Shown here: positions 22,951 through 35,000 of the stretch, piece after piece
Layout: each line of letters begins with the position of its first letter
Position numbering within the stretch: position 1 is the first letter of the stretch
From: Symsagittifera roscoffensis
Taxonomy: Eukaryota > Xenacoelomorpha > Acoela > Convolutidae
Direction: 5' to 3'
Length of the DNA: 64,000 bases
Assembly (NCBI RefSeq): GCF_963678635.1
Contig: NC_087064.1
Coordinates: forward strand, 66,209,548 to 66,273,547
Made by a program: the position numbers and the translations under genes
Notes under the pieces: generated by a model
What the model saw: only the letters and a program-made list of their open reading frames with translations
Database searches by the model: none
Told to the model about the DNA's origin: nothing

Positions 22951-23629
22951 AGATTTATATCATTTCTTCAAATGAACTTGCAGCGATATTATTTGTTGAT
23001 TCAGCTGTACTGCACAATACATAGCTTTATTTACACACTTGAGCCATAGAAAAAATCACTTAAATTTACGCAGCAGTCAATAGCAGTCATATAATCAATA
23101 ACGCGAAGTTTTTCATCAACTAAGCAAAAAAAGTGATCAAAACTGGGAACTCCAGTACTGGTTGAGTGATGTTTTCGAGGTTTAGTCATTCAACTACTAG
23201 GCATGGATATGATAAATGTGTCACACGGCAGTTTAGCAGATATCATCCTGGGTGACCTCCTGTGGTACTGCTACTGCAATAGCAGTAACGTAACGTAACC
23301 TTGAGTGATTTATATACCTATTTATTTAGATTCTATTATTGACCAAGGTCACTGTAGTTGAAACCTTCGGTGTACCACTGAGTCGATCAGACCAGAATGA
23401 TTATACGTAGATCTCAGCAGTTCTCAGCAGTTTTACCTTAAGATAGTCACCTAAGATATCATACACAAAAAATGCTTGTCTTACAATTCCATACAATAAA
23501 ATTGTTTATCATAAAATTCCACACATTGAGTGTATAGAAGAATGGCTTATAACATAATTTTGTTATTTGAAAATTCTATGATACGCATTGTCTTACATGA
23601 CTGGAACATGACGAGGTCAAAATGTGCAC
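22951..23629. other. Gene-free stretch
   Basis: I see no gene. Short repeated words such as AATAGCAGT (23070-23290) and AAAATTGTTTATCATAAAATTCC (23460-23525) suggest eroded repeats. Confidence 0.4.
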
Positions 23630-23712
23630 TGGATAAGCGCAAAATTTTGTGTCTGGATGTTCCTGGATTCCAGAGACAACTTGTAAGACATGTTAAAACT
23701 TTGTCGGAATAA
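23630..23712 (-). repeat. Dispersed repeat, inverted partner of 29370-29450
   Basis: On the minus strand, TCTCTGGAATCCAGGAACAT and the preceding TTCCGACAAAGTTTTAAC match the plus strand at about 29370-29440. Both versions translate to similar short peptides (CLWNPGTSRHKI, SLWNPGICTQQI), so the ancestor may have been coding. Confidence 0.55.
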
Positions 23713-24162
23713 TCAAAGAGAATGAAAGAGCGGAAGAAGAACAAAGGGAGCGTCCGTGTAGCGTAACCTGCTTACAATTCACAAAACGCCCCGGTTGACC
23801 AAAAATGCTAATCATACAATTTTCATATATGGAAATTGCTAATCATACACTTTTCATGCAATTCCATAATTACAAAAATTTGCATGAAAGGTCTATGATT
23901 AGTGATTTTTAATATGTGGAAATACCATTTTCCCATAAACAAAGAAACATAAATTTATTTTCTCAAAACATTTGATGTGTTCGTCAACGAACACAAGTGA
24001 CAAAACCATGGTTTACTCAAAGCTAGAGTATGATCGTATTGTACTTGCAATGCATTGGAAAGGACCTGAAAGCTATAAGAGTTTTTTATACAAATCTCAT
24101 ACTGAAAGCATCAAACTTTTAAGTTTTAGAAAAATTTTCAAAAATGATTTTTTTTTAATTTT

Positions 24163-24290
24163 AATTTCTAAATTATCAGACATTGATCAAAGCATACATA
24201 AATATGCCACACAAAAAGATGATTTTTTTAAAATTTAATTTCTAAATTATCAGACATTGATCAAAGCACACATAAAGATGCCACACAATA
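24163..24290. repeat. 74-bp tandem duplication
   Basis: TAATTTCTAAATTATCAGAC and the following bases to ATGCCACACA occur twice, about 74 bp apart, with a few differences. An open frame at 23972-24238 runs into the first copy and has no recognisable domain. Confidence 0.75.
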
Positions 24291-25610
24291 GAAATAGCAG
24301 TTTTTAGCAATTTCGAAAAAAAAAATCCAGAGTAACGGAAAAACACGCAACTTTTTTTGTGCATCCAGGACTACGTTGTGCACGAAAAAAACTTAAATTT
24401 TGTATGCATCAAATGTTTCTTTGATTAAAAAATTCGATTTGCGGTTGAAAAAAAAAACAAAAAAATTGAGGGCAATTTCAAAATTACTTTTTGTTGTCGC
24501 CATCAAGAAAAATGCAAATCATACAATTTCAATATCTGGAAATTGTATGTTAAGCATTTTTTGACAAAAATGTTTCTTTTTCATTTAGTACGATACACCG
24601 ACTTTTATGTTAAAACAAAAAAAAATTCTTTGAAAATTCGATGACACCATTTTAGCAAAGTGTATGAAACTTCTATGATTCTCTTGTATTTATTTGATAA
24701 AATAAATTTGATTCTGTCAATAAGTTGAGCCAAAATTTTCAAACAGCAATTTTTTGTCGGATTAAAATTTTTCTACTCATATAAAAAAGTTGGTCTTATA
24801 ACTCTACTTACAATTCTGACTGAAATTATAAGCAAAATTTGTTTTGTAGAATCTTCAAATGCAGTTTTCCTGTGTGATTCTTGCCAATTATCTTATGGGT
24901 TATGTTGCTCAAGAGAAAACCTTGGTTTTTTTGTTTTCAGACATAACATATATCATAATGAAACTCGAAATTTTTACGGAAAAAAAGGCTCGTTATACAA
25001 CTCTCATACATAGAAAAATGGTTGTCTTTTGAATCTTCATATATGAGAAGTTATTGAATTTAATACAATTTCTCAGAGTACGCGCCTTTAGGTTTTTGTA
25101 TAAATTTACCGCAAATAAAGATAACTTTACAAATCACTAAACTATAACTTTGGTTACCAATAAAATTTACCAATTATACTAAGCTGCAGTTGACGCTATT
25201 GAAAACTAAAGGCAATTATTGACCAAAATAATAACGTTTATAGGACTGAGAACGAATATAAAAAGATTTTGTAAGGCTCAATTTTCTTGGTGCTCAAAAA
25301 AAAGAAGCTGCGAAAAATAAGCAGGAACTCGAAAACGCGCATTATTTGTTTTAATTCAATTTTGCCATTTTTATAATAAACTTTCATGTCGAGTAACAGC
25401 ATTTGAAAAATCAGAGAGCCAAAAAATCAAAAAAAAAACTAGTACAGATTGGCGTGAATTTTTTTATTTCTTCTTTTAGTCATTAATTGAACTTTGTTCA
25501 GTGACATCTTTAAGTATGAATACATTTTGTTGTGAAACCAGGCCAATAATTGTGCTGCTCAGTTATGGTCGGAAATCAGAGCAAATTAAAACACATGAAA
25601 ACAAACCCTT
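24291..25610. other. AT-rich stretch, no feature recognised
   Basis: I see no coding exon, RNA gene or element end here. It could be the 3' region beyond the candidate minus-strand terminal exon at 25611-25727, or simply intergenic DNA. Confidence 0.4.
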
Positions 25611-25727
25611 TTAGTTAACAGGTGTGTATATAAATTCGATATGGTTGCTTTTGATTAGTTTTTCATGAAGTTGCTGGCGTTTCAGGAACTCGGCATAGGA
25701 CATTTTGGAACTGGCTGGCTTCGGCAC
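25611..25727 (-). CDS. Candidate terminal exon of an unidentified gene
   Basis: On the minus strand a good acceptor (ATGATTTTAG) is followed at 25727 by 38 open codons ending in TAA (25611-25613). The text has coding-like character: PKPASSKMSYAEFLKRQQ, then HEKLIKSNHIEF. Codon choice is less AT-rich than the surroundings. The exon starts in phase 0. The upstream candidate exon at 27818-27897 ends in phase 1, so at least one exon is missing or the two do not belong together. I do not recognise the protein. Confidence 0.4.
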   Translation of the reverse strand: MPKPASSKMSYAEFLKRQQLHEKLIKSNHIEFIYTPVN

Positions 25728-26227
25728 CTAAAATCATAAAAAAAAGATCAGAAGAGTTGATTCCTCAAAATGGCAATGAACACACTAATGCATGGCATGG
25801 CCTATTACTGTTTAATTTACAAAGCTTAGTTTCAATCATTTGAATATACCATTTATTGCGAGATTGGAGATGATAACAAAGGACACTTAAGATCTCGATC
25901 AGACTCTGAACTTCACTAGACGTGCTCTTTTTCTGTTATCAGCGTGCGCAACGTTTTCTATCTTCCCTTAAACTAAAAAAGCGGTGGCTTGGTTTCAAAG
26001 ATCAATTTCGTTGTAAAATGAGGAGGCAAAAATATATTGCAATTTGCAGAAACATCTGTTAGTTTTGTTTCTAGAAAAATTCTATTCCGCCTTATTTCAA
26101 TTAATGTTGTGTTTTGATTGCTTTTTTTAGCCAAATATTTTTGTATTTGAATTCGGTTTTATTTCGTCGCTATAAAGAAGTCGCTGAATCATCACAACGC
26201 AATCACGAGTTTCGAAACGAAACATTA

Positions 26228-27290
26228 TTGTTCCGACTTTCGATACGAAAGTTACGGAATATTTGTGCTCGGTGTGGGTTTTTTTTTCTTCAGATAAATT
26301 TCGACTTTTTAACTAGCCATTTTTGACGGAATTTTTTTATATCATTGAAAAGGTATTGTTGTCCTGAGCTTAAATTTGAAAAGATATTTCACCTGTGATC
26401 TTTTTTCGTAAAGTTATGAGGGTTTAAAGGTTGCCATTTTGGCCATCTTGACCAATTTGGGACAATTAACGCGCAATATAATTCGAGCTATTAACGCGTA
26501 AGCGGAGACTTAATCCGTCTTAGAAATTGTTCCAAATTGGTTGAACGAAGCTTATTTGCCATAATTGATTTGTTACAAGGAATGAAATCTATCCTTTTGT
26601 ACTTTATATGGCGTGTGGGGTGATGATTTTCATTAAAAAAATTTCAAATTTTAGAAAAAACTTTTCTTTTTAATTTTTTTTTTGATTTTTTAAAGTTATA
26701 ACTGCTCAATAAACCTTAACAGGCAATTGAAACATTCAGGGCTTCGCCTTGATACGAGCAGTCGTGTTGTTCCGACTTTCGATACGAAAGTAACGGAATA
26801 TTTGTGTTCGGGGTGGGTTTTTTTCTTCAGACAAATTTCGACTTTTTAACTAGCCGTGTTTGACGCAATTTTTTATATCATTCGAAAGCTATTGTTGTCC
26901 TGAGCTTGAATTTGAAAAGATATTTCACCTGTGATCATTTTTCAAAAAGTTATGGGGGTTTAAAGATTGCCATTTTGGCCAATTTGGGACAATTATCGCG
27001 CGATAAATTTCGCGCTATTAACGCGTAAGCGAGATTTAATCTGTCTTAGAAATTGTTCCAAATTGGTTCAAGGAAGCTTATATGCCATAATTTTTTTGTA
27101 AATAGGCGCAAATTTTATCACTTTGTACTTAATATGACGTGCGGGGGGATGATGTTTTTTCATAAAATCTCAAATTTTTTCAAAAAATTTTTTTATATTT
27201 TTTATTACTTTGAAATTTTTTATTTTATTAATACTCCATAGACCTTAAAAGGCAGCCGGAACTTTCAGGGCTTCGCCCTGTTACGAGCAG
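26228..27290. repeat. Tandem pair of a ~541-bp repeat
   Basis: TTGTTCCGACTTTCGATACG begins copies at about 26230 and 26771. Both run through CACCTGTGATC, ATTAACGCG and GTGGGGTGATGAT-like blocks. Both end in CAGGGCTTCGCC(T/C)TG followed by ACGAGCAGTC. The end contains a short hairpin (CAGGGC-TTC-GCCCTG at about 27268). Diverged relatives lie at about 20730-21010 and 22890-22950. No transposase is present. Confidence 0.75.
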
Positions 27291-27299
27291 TCTTGTTTG

Positions 27300-27817
27300 T
27301 TTTCACATCTTTTTTTTTCATGGTGTGAAGAAGTTCAAGTGTGTTTTCGAATTTCAGACAACTTCGTGTAAAATCTGAATTCGGCTGCACTAAATCTAGT
27401 GAGCCTGATTCTTGTAATAAACTTTTTGAATAGTTTAAGAGATTAGTAGACAGGAAGTATCATTTTCAATTGAAAACCACAATGGACCCAAACTATTTTA
27501 AGGTTCCAAGACCAGACACTTATTCCCACCAAACCCAGAAAACATGAAATTGTGCTTGTTAATCGTTCATGCTGACAAAGAGTCTATCGTCAACAATTTG
27601 TTAATAATCCCGGTTTTTGTCCGAATACTTACTGAGGGTTTTGAATTAACAACCAAATGAATGCTAGCTAATTTATCAACTACCGTTTGTGAAGAATAAC
27701 AAACAGCAATTAAACATTTTTTTACGGATCAAACAAAATCACAATTTTAGAACAATGTGAGCATAAAAATGAATTTTTATTAGCGCTAAAGAAGTATTAA
27801 CAAAGAATAAAAGTAAC
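27300..27817. other. Gene-free stretch before a candidate exon
   Basis: A 21-codon plus-strand ORF at 27482 (MDPNYFKVPRPDTYSHQTQ) looks slightly gene-like but is too short and lacks splice support. Otherwise nothing is recognised. Confidence 0.35.
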
Positions 27818-27897
27818 CTTTACAAGCGGATTGATAAGTTCTTGGATCTGCAAATTTGTAGTTCAAAATCTCATTCACAGCCTGGCCTGTGTATTTA
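27818..27897 (-). CDS. Candidate internal exon of an unidentified gene
   Basis: On the minus strand an acceptor (CAGTTTTTTTAG) precedes 80 bases that read KYTGQAVNEILNYKF and then ADPRTYQSACK, closed by a donor AAAG|GTTACT. The exon starts after one leftover base and ends in phase 1. Composition and readability suggest coding. It may belong with the terminal exon at 25611-25727, but the phases need an intermediate exon. Identity unknown. Confidence 0.4.
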
Positions 27898-28011
27898 CTA
27901 AAAAAACTGCCTGTTAATGTTGGTTACTCTATTCAAACATAAAAATTTATCATTTTATCGGTTGGAAATTGGTTTGCAATGAGTTTCATATCAGCTCAGT
28001 TTAAATTGTGG

Positions 28012-28211
28012 NNNNNNNNNNNNNNNNNNNNNNNNNNNNNNNNNNNNNNNNNNNNNNNNNNNNNNNNNNNNNNNNNNNNNNNNNNNNNNNNNNNNNNNNN
28101 NNNNNNNNNNNNNNNNNNNNNNNNNNNNNNNNNNNNNNNNNNNNNNNNNNNNNNNNNNNNNNNNNNNNNNNNNNNNNNNNNNNNNNNNNNNNNNNNNNNN
28201 NNNNNNNNNNN
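28012..28211. other. Assembly gap (200 N)
   Basis: Exactly 200 unknown bases, a conventional scaffold gap; true length is unknown. The flanks are repeat-derived on the right side. Confidence 1.
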
Positions 28212-28680
28212 AAACGAGTTTTAAAAAGTCTAAATTCAAGCAAAACAAAGCGAGCGAGTTATTCTTATGAGATCTAATTGCTCCCTTTACTCGCTCAAAA
28301 TTAGTCTAAGGTTTTTCATTTAAGTAAGATTTTGTACTCATGGAAAAATTATTTTGAAGCTTCATTTACAGCTATTTTGGCAAAAAAAGTTTACTAAAAA
28401 TCAAAAATTTTTATGCAAACGAATTTCTAATTTTTTGGCGATTAATTTTTTGAAGACAACTGTTGTTGTTCATGTATAAATCACCATTGTTCTGCGCCTT
28501 CGTATAGTTTTCTCATCGCACCACGAACAAAAGACGACATATATTTGAAAAAAAAAGAACCAACTTGTCGTGTCGTGAATTTTTGTGTGATTGTGGTCGG
28601 AGCAATCTGCAATACTTGCTCAGCAACCGGCTATCCTTGTTGTCTGAGAATTTTTGTGATTATTAATTTAAATTTCTCAA
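28212..28680. repeat. Dispersed repeat copy (CAACCGGCT family)
   Basis: AAAGCGAGCGAG at about 28245, TTTTTTGAAGACAA at about 28449, TTTCTCATCGCACCACG at about 28509 and CTCAGCAACCGGCTATCCTT at about 28619 occur in the order seen in the unit array at 58945-62320. The repeat lies just downstream of the serine protease stop codon. Confidence 0.6.
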
Positions 28681-28842
28681 TTGGCCGCTTTGTGAAGGTC
28701 TAGGGAACTGCAGTATTGTCACGCAGAAAAGGAAAGGAACATTTTGAATTCTGATAGAGATAGATTGAAACCGCAAAAGAACATTGCAAATACTTCCAAA
28801 CTTGACGAAAAGCTCCAGTCTTTGATATTTTAATTGATTCGT

Positions 28843-29040
28843 TTACTTTTTGTAAATGTGACTTTCAATCCAGTCTATGTAGGGGGCTACTCGGGTGAGA
28901 ATTGCATTGTAGCTGCAGAGAATATCCCCCTTGCTCACCACCCCAATGATGCATTGGGGGGTGTTGGCCCAAGACATGGGGAACCCAGGGCTTCCAGAGT
29001 CTCCAGAACAAGTGCTCTGGTTTTTACCCAACAAGCACAG
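28843..29040 (-). CDS. Serine protease exon 4 (catalytic Ser, C-terminus)
   Basis: The acceptor is GGAATTTTTCAG|CTGTGC. It encodes NQSTCSGDSGSPGFP, the Ser-195 box, then CIIGVVSKGDILC and a final amphipathic stretch ending WIESHIYKK before TAG/TAA-side stop bases at 28843-28845. The C-terminal helix pattern (APYIDWI) is characteristic of S1 proteases. Confidence 0.9.
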   Translation of the reverse strand: MCLLGKNQSTCSGDSGSPGFPMSWANTPQCIIGVVSKGDILCSYNAILTRVAPYIDWIESHIYKK

Positions 29041-32000
29041 CTGAAAAATTCCAAAATAAGATACTTCAACAGCAAATATCATTTTGCGCGATTCAAAAAC
29101 CTTCGCACAACTGAGTTCGGACGAGACTTTAGTCGCGCGCCTCGACCCGGCTTACTGTTGATGTATCTTAGAAAAGTCAAACCCAGTAAAAAAAATTCGA
29201 CAGGTTGGTATTTAATGTCCAGACATGGGCTAGTTTCATGATTCTGGTCGGACTATTTAGTGCTAATTGCACCACAACCGGTGTACAGTTGATCTCTAGT
29301 GCACAGTTCAGGCTTTCGTGACTTCCAGACTTTCCATTACGAAGCCAAATTGTGTATTTTATAAATTGTATGCGGATTCCGACAAAATTTTACCGTGTTT
29401 AAAGACTAGTCTCTGGAATCCAGGAATATGCACACAACAAATTGCACGCAGTTTGGTACACAGTTTGGCATCGGAATATCGAGACTTTATGTTTACAACT
29501 TCCCGACTCATCCCGAGGCTTTTTGTCTAGACTTTGTCTACACTCATCCCGAGGCTTTTTGTCTAGACTTTGTCTCGGCGCAGTTTAGCATGCAGTTTAT
29601 AACCTACCTTTACACACACATGATGAAGATCATTTTCATCACCCACAAATTCTTAAATTAGCCTCCGGTACACACACCGAATGGATTTTAAATAGAGATA
29701 AAAAGACAATGAAATTTACCAAAAAGTAACAAAAAAGTTGTTACAAAGGCAAAACATTAATGAACAAATAAATTCACGCTTTACACCAGCCTCCGATTTA
29801 AAAATTGGAACATTTGTTTTAATACCTAATTTTAACACTCAAAAAGGAATTTCTAAAAAATTACAACCCCTTCGTAAAGGACCATACCAAATAATTGCCA
29901 AACCCACTGACGTAACATATAAAATCACCGACTCAGACCAAAAAGAAATTGTTCAGCATCGAAACAATCTATTACCTTATTACCCAAAAGAATACGCACT
30001 ACGCGAACTAACTCAATTATATTCTTTCACAGGTTTAAAAGTTATTCAAAATAACCCACATACGGAAAATGAAACAAAAGAACAACATGACATTCACCTC
30101 GAAAACCAAAATTAAAAATCAACTACAACGAAAAACAATACAAAAAAGCTAGATCAAAATATACATCAAAAAGAAAGAAAAAATAGAAAAATGACAGAAA
30201 AAATTATACCCCAAGAACAATTAGAGAAATCAGAACCTAGAGAGTCATCACGACTTAGAAATCAACCACGCAAAAACTACAAAACATTCATTCCACAATC
30301 TAAAATATTAAAGAAAGTTGAATTTCAAAAACAACTTTAATTTTACCATCAATAATCTTTGCACCTCTGAAACATTTTAAACTTTCATTTTTCAAAATAA
30401 CATGCTGACAAACACGCAGCGATTCTAGTTCAAAATTAGCCAATAAGATTCATTCAATCCGTCACCTCCTATAACTCTAACACAAACCAATTAGACGAAA
30501 GATATTAAACTCCAGGCATATCTATAAGTATAACTTTACAACCTCCAGGTCAAAAATAAGCAAATCACTCCAACTTGACAACTAAAATAAATATCACCAT
30601 AATATCATAACCCTCCCTTATCTAATAACCCAAAGATCAACAATATTTCCCCAACTCAGACCTCAAATACCCCCCAAACAAAAATGTTAAATTAGCCTAA
30701 AGTAAAAGAACGACCATATTAAATTAGCCTAAAGTATAAAAAATTCAAAAATACCCCAGATCAATTGACAAATAAAAATAAAGTAAAAGAAGACCTCCCG
30801 AACACCATAAAATTCGCCCCCAACAATTTTTCACAAAACTCAACCCACTTGTCAAAAAACCAATAAATAATTCGACCACACTTGAAAATTGCCCCAAACA
30901 ACAAAAAATATTCGATCAAGAAGCCATTTCTTCAATGCTCTTCTCTCGATCAGTCAACTTAATACTCAACATTTTCATAAACTTTTTAACAATATTTAAA
31001 CTTTTATTCATATTTCTTTTTGATACCTTTGAAGCTTTTGTAATAATCTTAATCATTTTTTGCAATATTTTTTAAATTTTCTATTCCATATATGAACTAT
31101 ACCTCCAACTCTCAAAAGCCATTGACCATATTAACAGGTACGAGACACAAAACTTATCTAAATGATACGAACCATTTTTAGTAGAACAGATATTTTTTTA
31201 CTATTTGTAATTATTATAACAACTTTATCATCCCTCATCTTGACAATATGCAAATGTATAAAGAAGGCATACATAACATTCGCCTTAGCAACAATCCTTT
31301 TAATCCTTTTTCGAGAAGAATACTACAATAAACATAAATTTTTTCACTAAAAGAAATCAATAAAAAACCCTCAAAAATTGCTAACCAACAATCACACAGT
31401 CAGTCTTCACCGACATCATCCCAAGAAAACCCGACACCACCTACAACTACCCAAAACCCCCAAACATCTACACGAATTTCTTTCAAAGATAACCCATATA
31501 CCTTTGAAGAACGACACGCTCGCTTATCTGAGCCACTAGAACCAGTTCAACGACAAGCACCTCTAAGTGAACCAACATATAACTTGTACCCAACACTTCC
31601 ACTAGAATTAAGTAGATTACGAAATCTTAGTCAAAATCAAAATACAGTTGAAATAAATAGACAAATTATACATCCACGACGAAACAGAAATTTTCAAACC
31701 CCCCGAGTTCATTTTGATGTACCCCAATCCCCATCACAAAGTACTCCGGAAAACCCCATTGGTATATTACCAGAAACCCCTACGCTTCTTTCACAACGTA
31801 GCACCTCAAGTCTACCCTCAGATTACTTAGGTTCAACACCAACATCTGAACAAATCCGTGAAAATCCCTTTAACCCTCCAAACCAAACATCACGACTACC
31901 ATATTGGACAACACAATCATTCACACAAGGTGAACCCAATTTAATAAATGATCCAATAGATATTTTTACCGATACAACAACATCATCATCACTACCAGAA

Positions 32001-35000
32001 ACATTGTCACTACCATCAACACTATCAATAAGCCAAATTTCACCGACACCTTTCCCTTTAAATTTCCCAAATAATCTCGACGCTAGATATCGAGAACAAT
32101 CATCAACAAATATCCCTCTAAGATTAGACTGGAATACATTCACAGCACCCCCACCATTATTTGGACAGCACCCAGAAAGTAACCGACTCCACAACTGGGC
32201 ACTTAATAGATTACAATATAGACAAGATATCCACGAAGACATTCGTGATCATAACATCCAAATACTCCAACAAAATAGTCTACAATTAAAATTTGAAATC
32301 ACAGTTAAACTAAACAACATTGCTCAACATCCTTACCCATTAAACCCACCAAATATAACAGCTCAATCACTACCACCACCATTTATAACAACTGAAGTAA
32401 TATATAAATACGACAGATATACCAAAAAGACAATTGGTTACATCACATTTTATAACCCATTTTCAGGATTATCGTACACATGTATATTCTAAAAATATTA
32501 ATTTTTCTCCAACTCTTTTTTCTAGTAATTTCCGATCAGAATATAAATCCTTCTCCCCGCACAGGACCCCAAGACTTATTAGTCACACATTACGATTGTG
32601 AAGAAAATGAACAAAAAACACTACACAAATATGCAATAAATCAAGTATCACAATGCGAAACAGAACCACAAGCTATAGAAACTACAAATGTAATAGCGAC
32701 ACTCTATTCAAAAGCCCGAGCAACAACAGTTATAGGATACAAATTCACAGCAACATTTTCCGAAAAGAAAGTACATTGTTCACAAGTCTCAAATGGAAAT
32801 AAAAACCGACTTGACCACGAATCATTCTACCAGAGTAGTATCGAACGACTTTTACATCTCAACCCCGAAGATTGTAAAAACGAGTTACTCAGACTAAATA
32901 TCACAAGAAATAAAAACAACGACAGAAAATTAGTATATTTCCAAGTTTTTCAGATTCTGTACATCAAGCAGAACTTGAAAGATATCAAGGACATATAAAA
33001 CTAGATGAAAAATACCCATACAACGGCGCACACGGAAGATTAACTTTTGACATACACGATAAACACTGGATACCACACATTGGTATAAATAACCCATCAA
33101 ACTGCAAAGCAGACACAAAAAATAAAGGATACCAAGAAATAATGTTTTTCGATTGGAAAATACAACTCGAAAAAATACAACTCACACGAGATTTATCTGA
33201 CAACACAATGATCTATCAAGGAATTAGAAAACCTTGTAAAAACGATCAAGGCTATTGTGACCCTACAACACGAACACAAGCAACTATTGTTTGGTTTCCC
33301 AAAGATACATGTACAACATTTCAAGTAGCAAAAATACACGCTCGAATGATAAAATTTCACGAGAAATATTTTATACAATCAATTCTATATGAACAAGTAA
33401 ATCCATCACGAAAACAAAGTACTGATTTTAGAAACATCCACAATATAGAAAATAAATTGACACATTTTCAAATATATCAAAAAACAGAACTTGCATGCAA
33501 ATACAGAAACCCACTTTACAAAACACAATATTCTGAAATATTAGTTGAATACGAAAAAGGTTTCGACATGACCACTGGAAAAAATAAAAATTGACCCTTA
33601 TGCCACAGGTCATCCTCTAAACGAAGGAACATCATATATACCAGTCAATTTTCAAAAAAGTAATGGTCAACCAGGTGGACATCTAAAGCCCCATGACACT
33701 AAAAGCACACGTTTACAAGAACTATCACTAATGAATAATTCTTATTTTGGTAATATCCACTATGATATTCACTTAGATATGAAATTAGACTACACAATTA
33801 GCCGAATTTTCCAGGAAATGTCACTCTCTGAATTAGAAACACTTCACCAACTATGCGAATTAGAACGGACACAAATCCTACAATCACTTGCACAATCACT
33901 AGCAGTATTAAAAATACCCTACGCAGGATATTTACTATCAGGAAATAGACCAAATTTTTTAGACTACGAAGGAAACATTTTATGGTTTTATATCTGTACC
34001 AAAAAAGTATCACCACTATATGTTTTTGAAGATAAACGATGCTATAAAAGAATCCCTATCTTTTATAAGAATAAAGTACATTTCGTTGACACACTTTCAA
34101 GACGAACCTATTTCTGGGATCCCGCAGTCCCATGTGGATCAGAAAATAGCCACAATGTAGTACAACTGAACCCTGATGAAGATAAATATTACCTTCTTAC
34201 CCCATACCCCACATTAATGCAATCACTCAAAAAATTTTCACCTGAAAGCATTAGAGCTAATGCTCGAAACCCAAATATCGATTTACAATCATTTCGAATA
34301 TATTCAAAATCCGATATCCAACATCACATTAGAACACAACAATTCCAAGAATTATTAACACAAATGGACACTATACAAAGACAATCAATTGATCAAAACT
34401 TACGCAAACTTGCCGAAACCGCAGGATTTGCAGATATCTATACACAAGATTATAGCGGATATTTTAAAGACATAAAAGACTATATATATCTAAACGGTGA
34501 AAAATACCGACCACAAGATATCTCACCCATAAATATTTTTAGCTTTGTCACACTAAAAAATGAAATTCTTGATTTTCTAGGATGGCCCTATTACATCTTA
34601 GAAAAATTAACTTTTTTATACGCAATGTGTAACTTTATAGGATTTCTTTTTTCACTTTTAAAAGGAATCTATAATACATGCGCTATACACACACAAGTAA
34701 ATAGACAAGCAAGTGTAGCACGCATACTATTTGCAGGATTTTTTGGAATTTTTTCATCATCAATAAACAAAAATCTTTTAGACGCACAAATAAAAGAATA
34801 TAACACAAAATTAGCGACAAGACAGAACACGTACGACGAAGAACATAATAATATAGAAATAACGCCTACAGCACCACAGTTGCCACCCCTACCACATAAC
34901 CATCCATTATCCCTAGTCCCACAAAATTTTCGAAATTTAGCAATGACACATAATCCAAATTTTAGACCAAACATATCGCAAAGTCCCATACAACATATAA

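Noticed and set aside
23972-24238. 88-codon ORF as a gene
   Set aside because: It runs into a 74-bp tandem duplication and AT-rich DNA, with no recognisable motif.
27979-28277. Open frames across the N gap
   Set aside because: They consist of unknown bases.
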